DNA of 5,253 bases from an uncultured Oscillospiraceae bacterium (GTDB taxonomy: Bacteria; Bacillota; Clostridia; Oscillospirales; Acutalibacteraceae): NCBI GenBank assembly GCA_900552225.1, contig URYX01000134.1:1-5253 (forward strand), in the 5' to 3' direction. Below are positions 5,189 through 5,253 of the stretch, one piece after another (position 1 is the first letter of the stretch; every line of letters starts with the position of its first letter). Made by a program: the position numbers and the translations under genes. The notes beneath the pieces are model-generated. The model searched no databases. It saw nothing but the letters and a program-made list of their open reading frames with translations, and was not told the origin of the DNA.

Positions 5189-5253
5189 GTTTTTTATTTC
5201 CGAAGGACGCGGGCATTCCCGGCGACTTTTAGCAATAAAACCAGTACCGGCAG

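Noticed and set aside
5189..5253. Possible promoter or upstream-gene terminator before pnp
   Set aside because: Only a weak CGGG/CCCG hairpin and an AT-rich patch are visible in 65 nt; neither is enough for a call, and the upstream gene is outside the window.
1..5253. Mobile elements, CRISPR arrays, tRNA or rRNA genes
   Set aside because: I saw no transposase or integrase frames, no regularly spaced repeats and no tRNA or rRNA signatures; the only sizeable repeat is the duplicated lipoprotein start.

Overview
The window holds two complete, well-supported conserved genes, one complete gene of unknown function and the start of a fourth. All four lie on the minus strand, so transcription runs from high to low coordinates: pnp (polynucleotide phosphorylase), malQ (4-alpha-glucanotransferase), a 221-residue lipoprotein of unknown function, and the first 34 codons of a second lipoprotein whose start is a near copy of the first. 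The coding DNA is GC-rich, Shine-Dalgarno sequences are strong (AAAGGAGG, AAAGGGAGG), intrinsic terminators are clear and the core promoter is sigma-A type. With type II lipoprotein signals, this suggests a GC-rich Firmicute, perhaps a gut Clostridia lineage such as Oscillospiraceae; that placement is inference.

Layout from the right edge. 5189-5253 is the visible part of the pnp upstream region, with no feature I can defend. pnp runs 5173-2984 with all its domains and an Arg-rich tail, and ends in a GC hairpin terminator (2960-2933). The 123-nt gap before malQ contains two inverted repeats that would be hairpins in a malQ leader RNA, one directly in front of the ribosome binding site; I see no convincing promoter there. 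malQ runs 2809-1286 with its catalytic triad intact, followed by a hairpin terminator at 1241-1272.

The longest gene-free stretch, 923-1285 (363 nt), holds the malQ terminator, a possible plus-strand terminator, an AT-rich island (about 22% GC over 1061-1120) and a near-consensus extended -10 promoter for the first lipoprotein. A TGCACA/TGTGCA inverted repeat overlaps that promoter's -10 box, which suggests regulated expression. The first lipoprotein ends at 257 and has its own terminator (246-209). After a spacer of about 105 nt with a small inverted repeat, the second lipoprotein begins at 103 and leaves the window.

pnp (RNA turnover) and malQ (maltodextrin metabolism) are housekeeping genes with no obvious functional link to each other or to the lipoproteins. 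The accessory part is the tandem lipoprotein pair, which looks like a duplication whose signal peptide core has drifted while the lipobox and linker stayed identical at DNA level. I find no mobile element, CRISPR array, tRNA, rRNA or recognisable defence system. The least explained items are the lipoprotein pair and its operator-like promoter, and the structured malQ leader.
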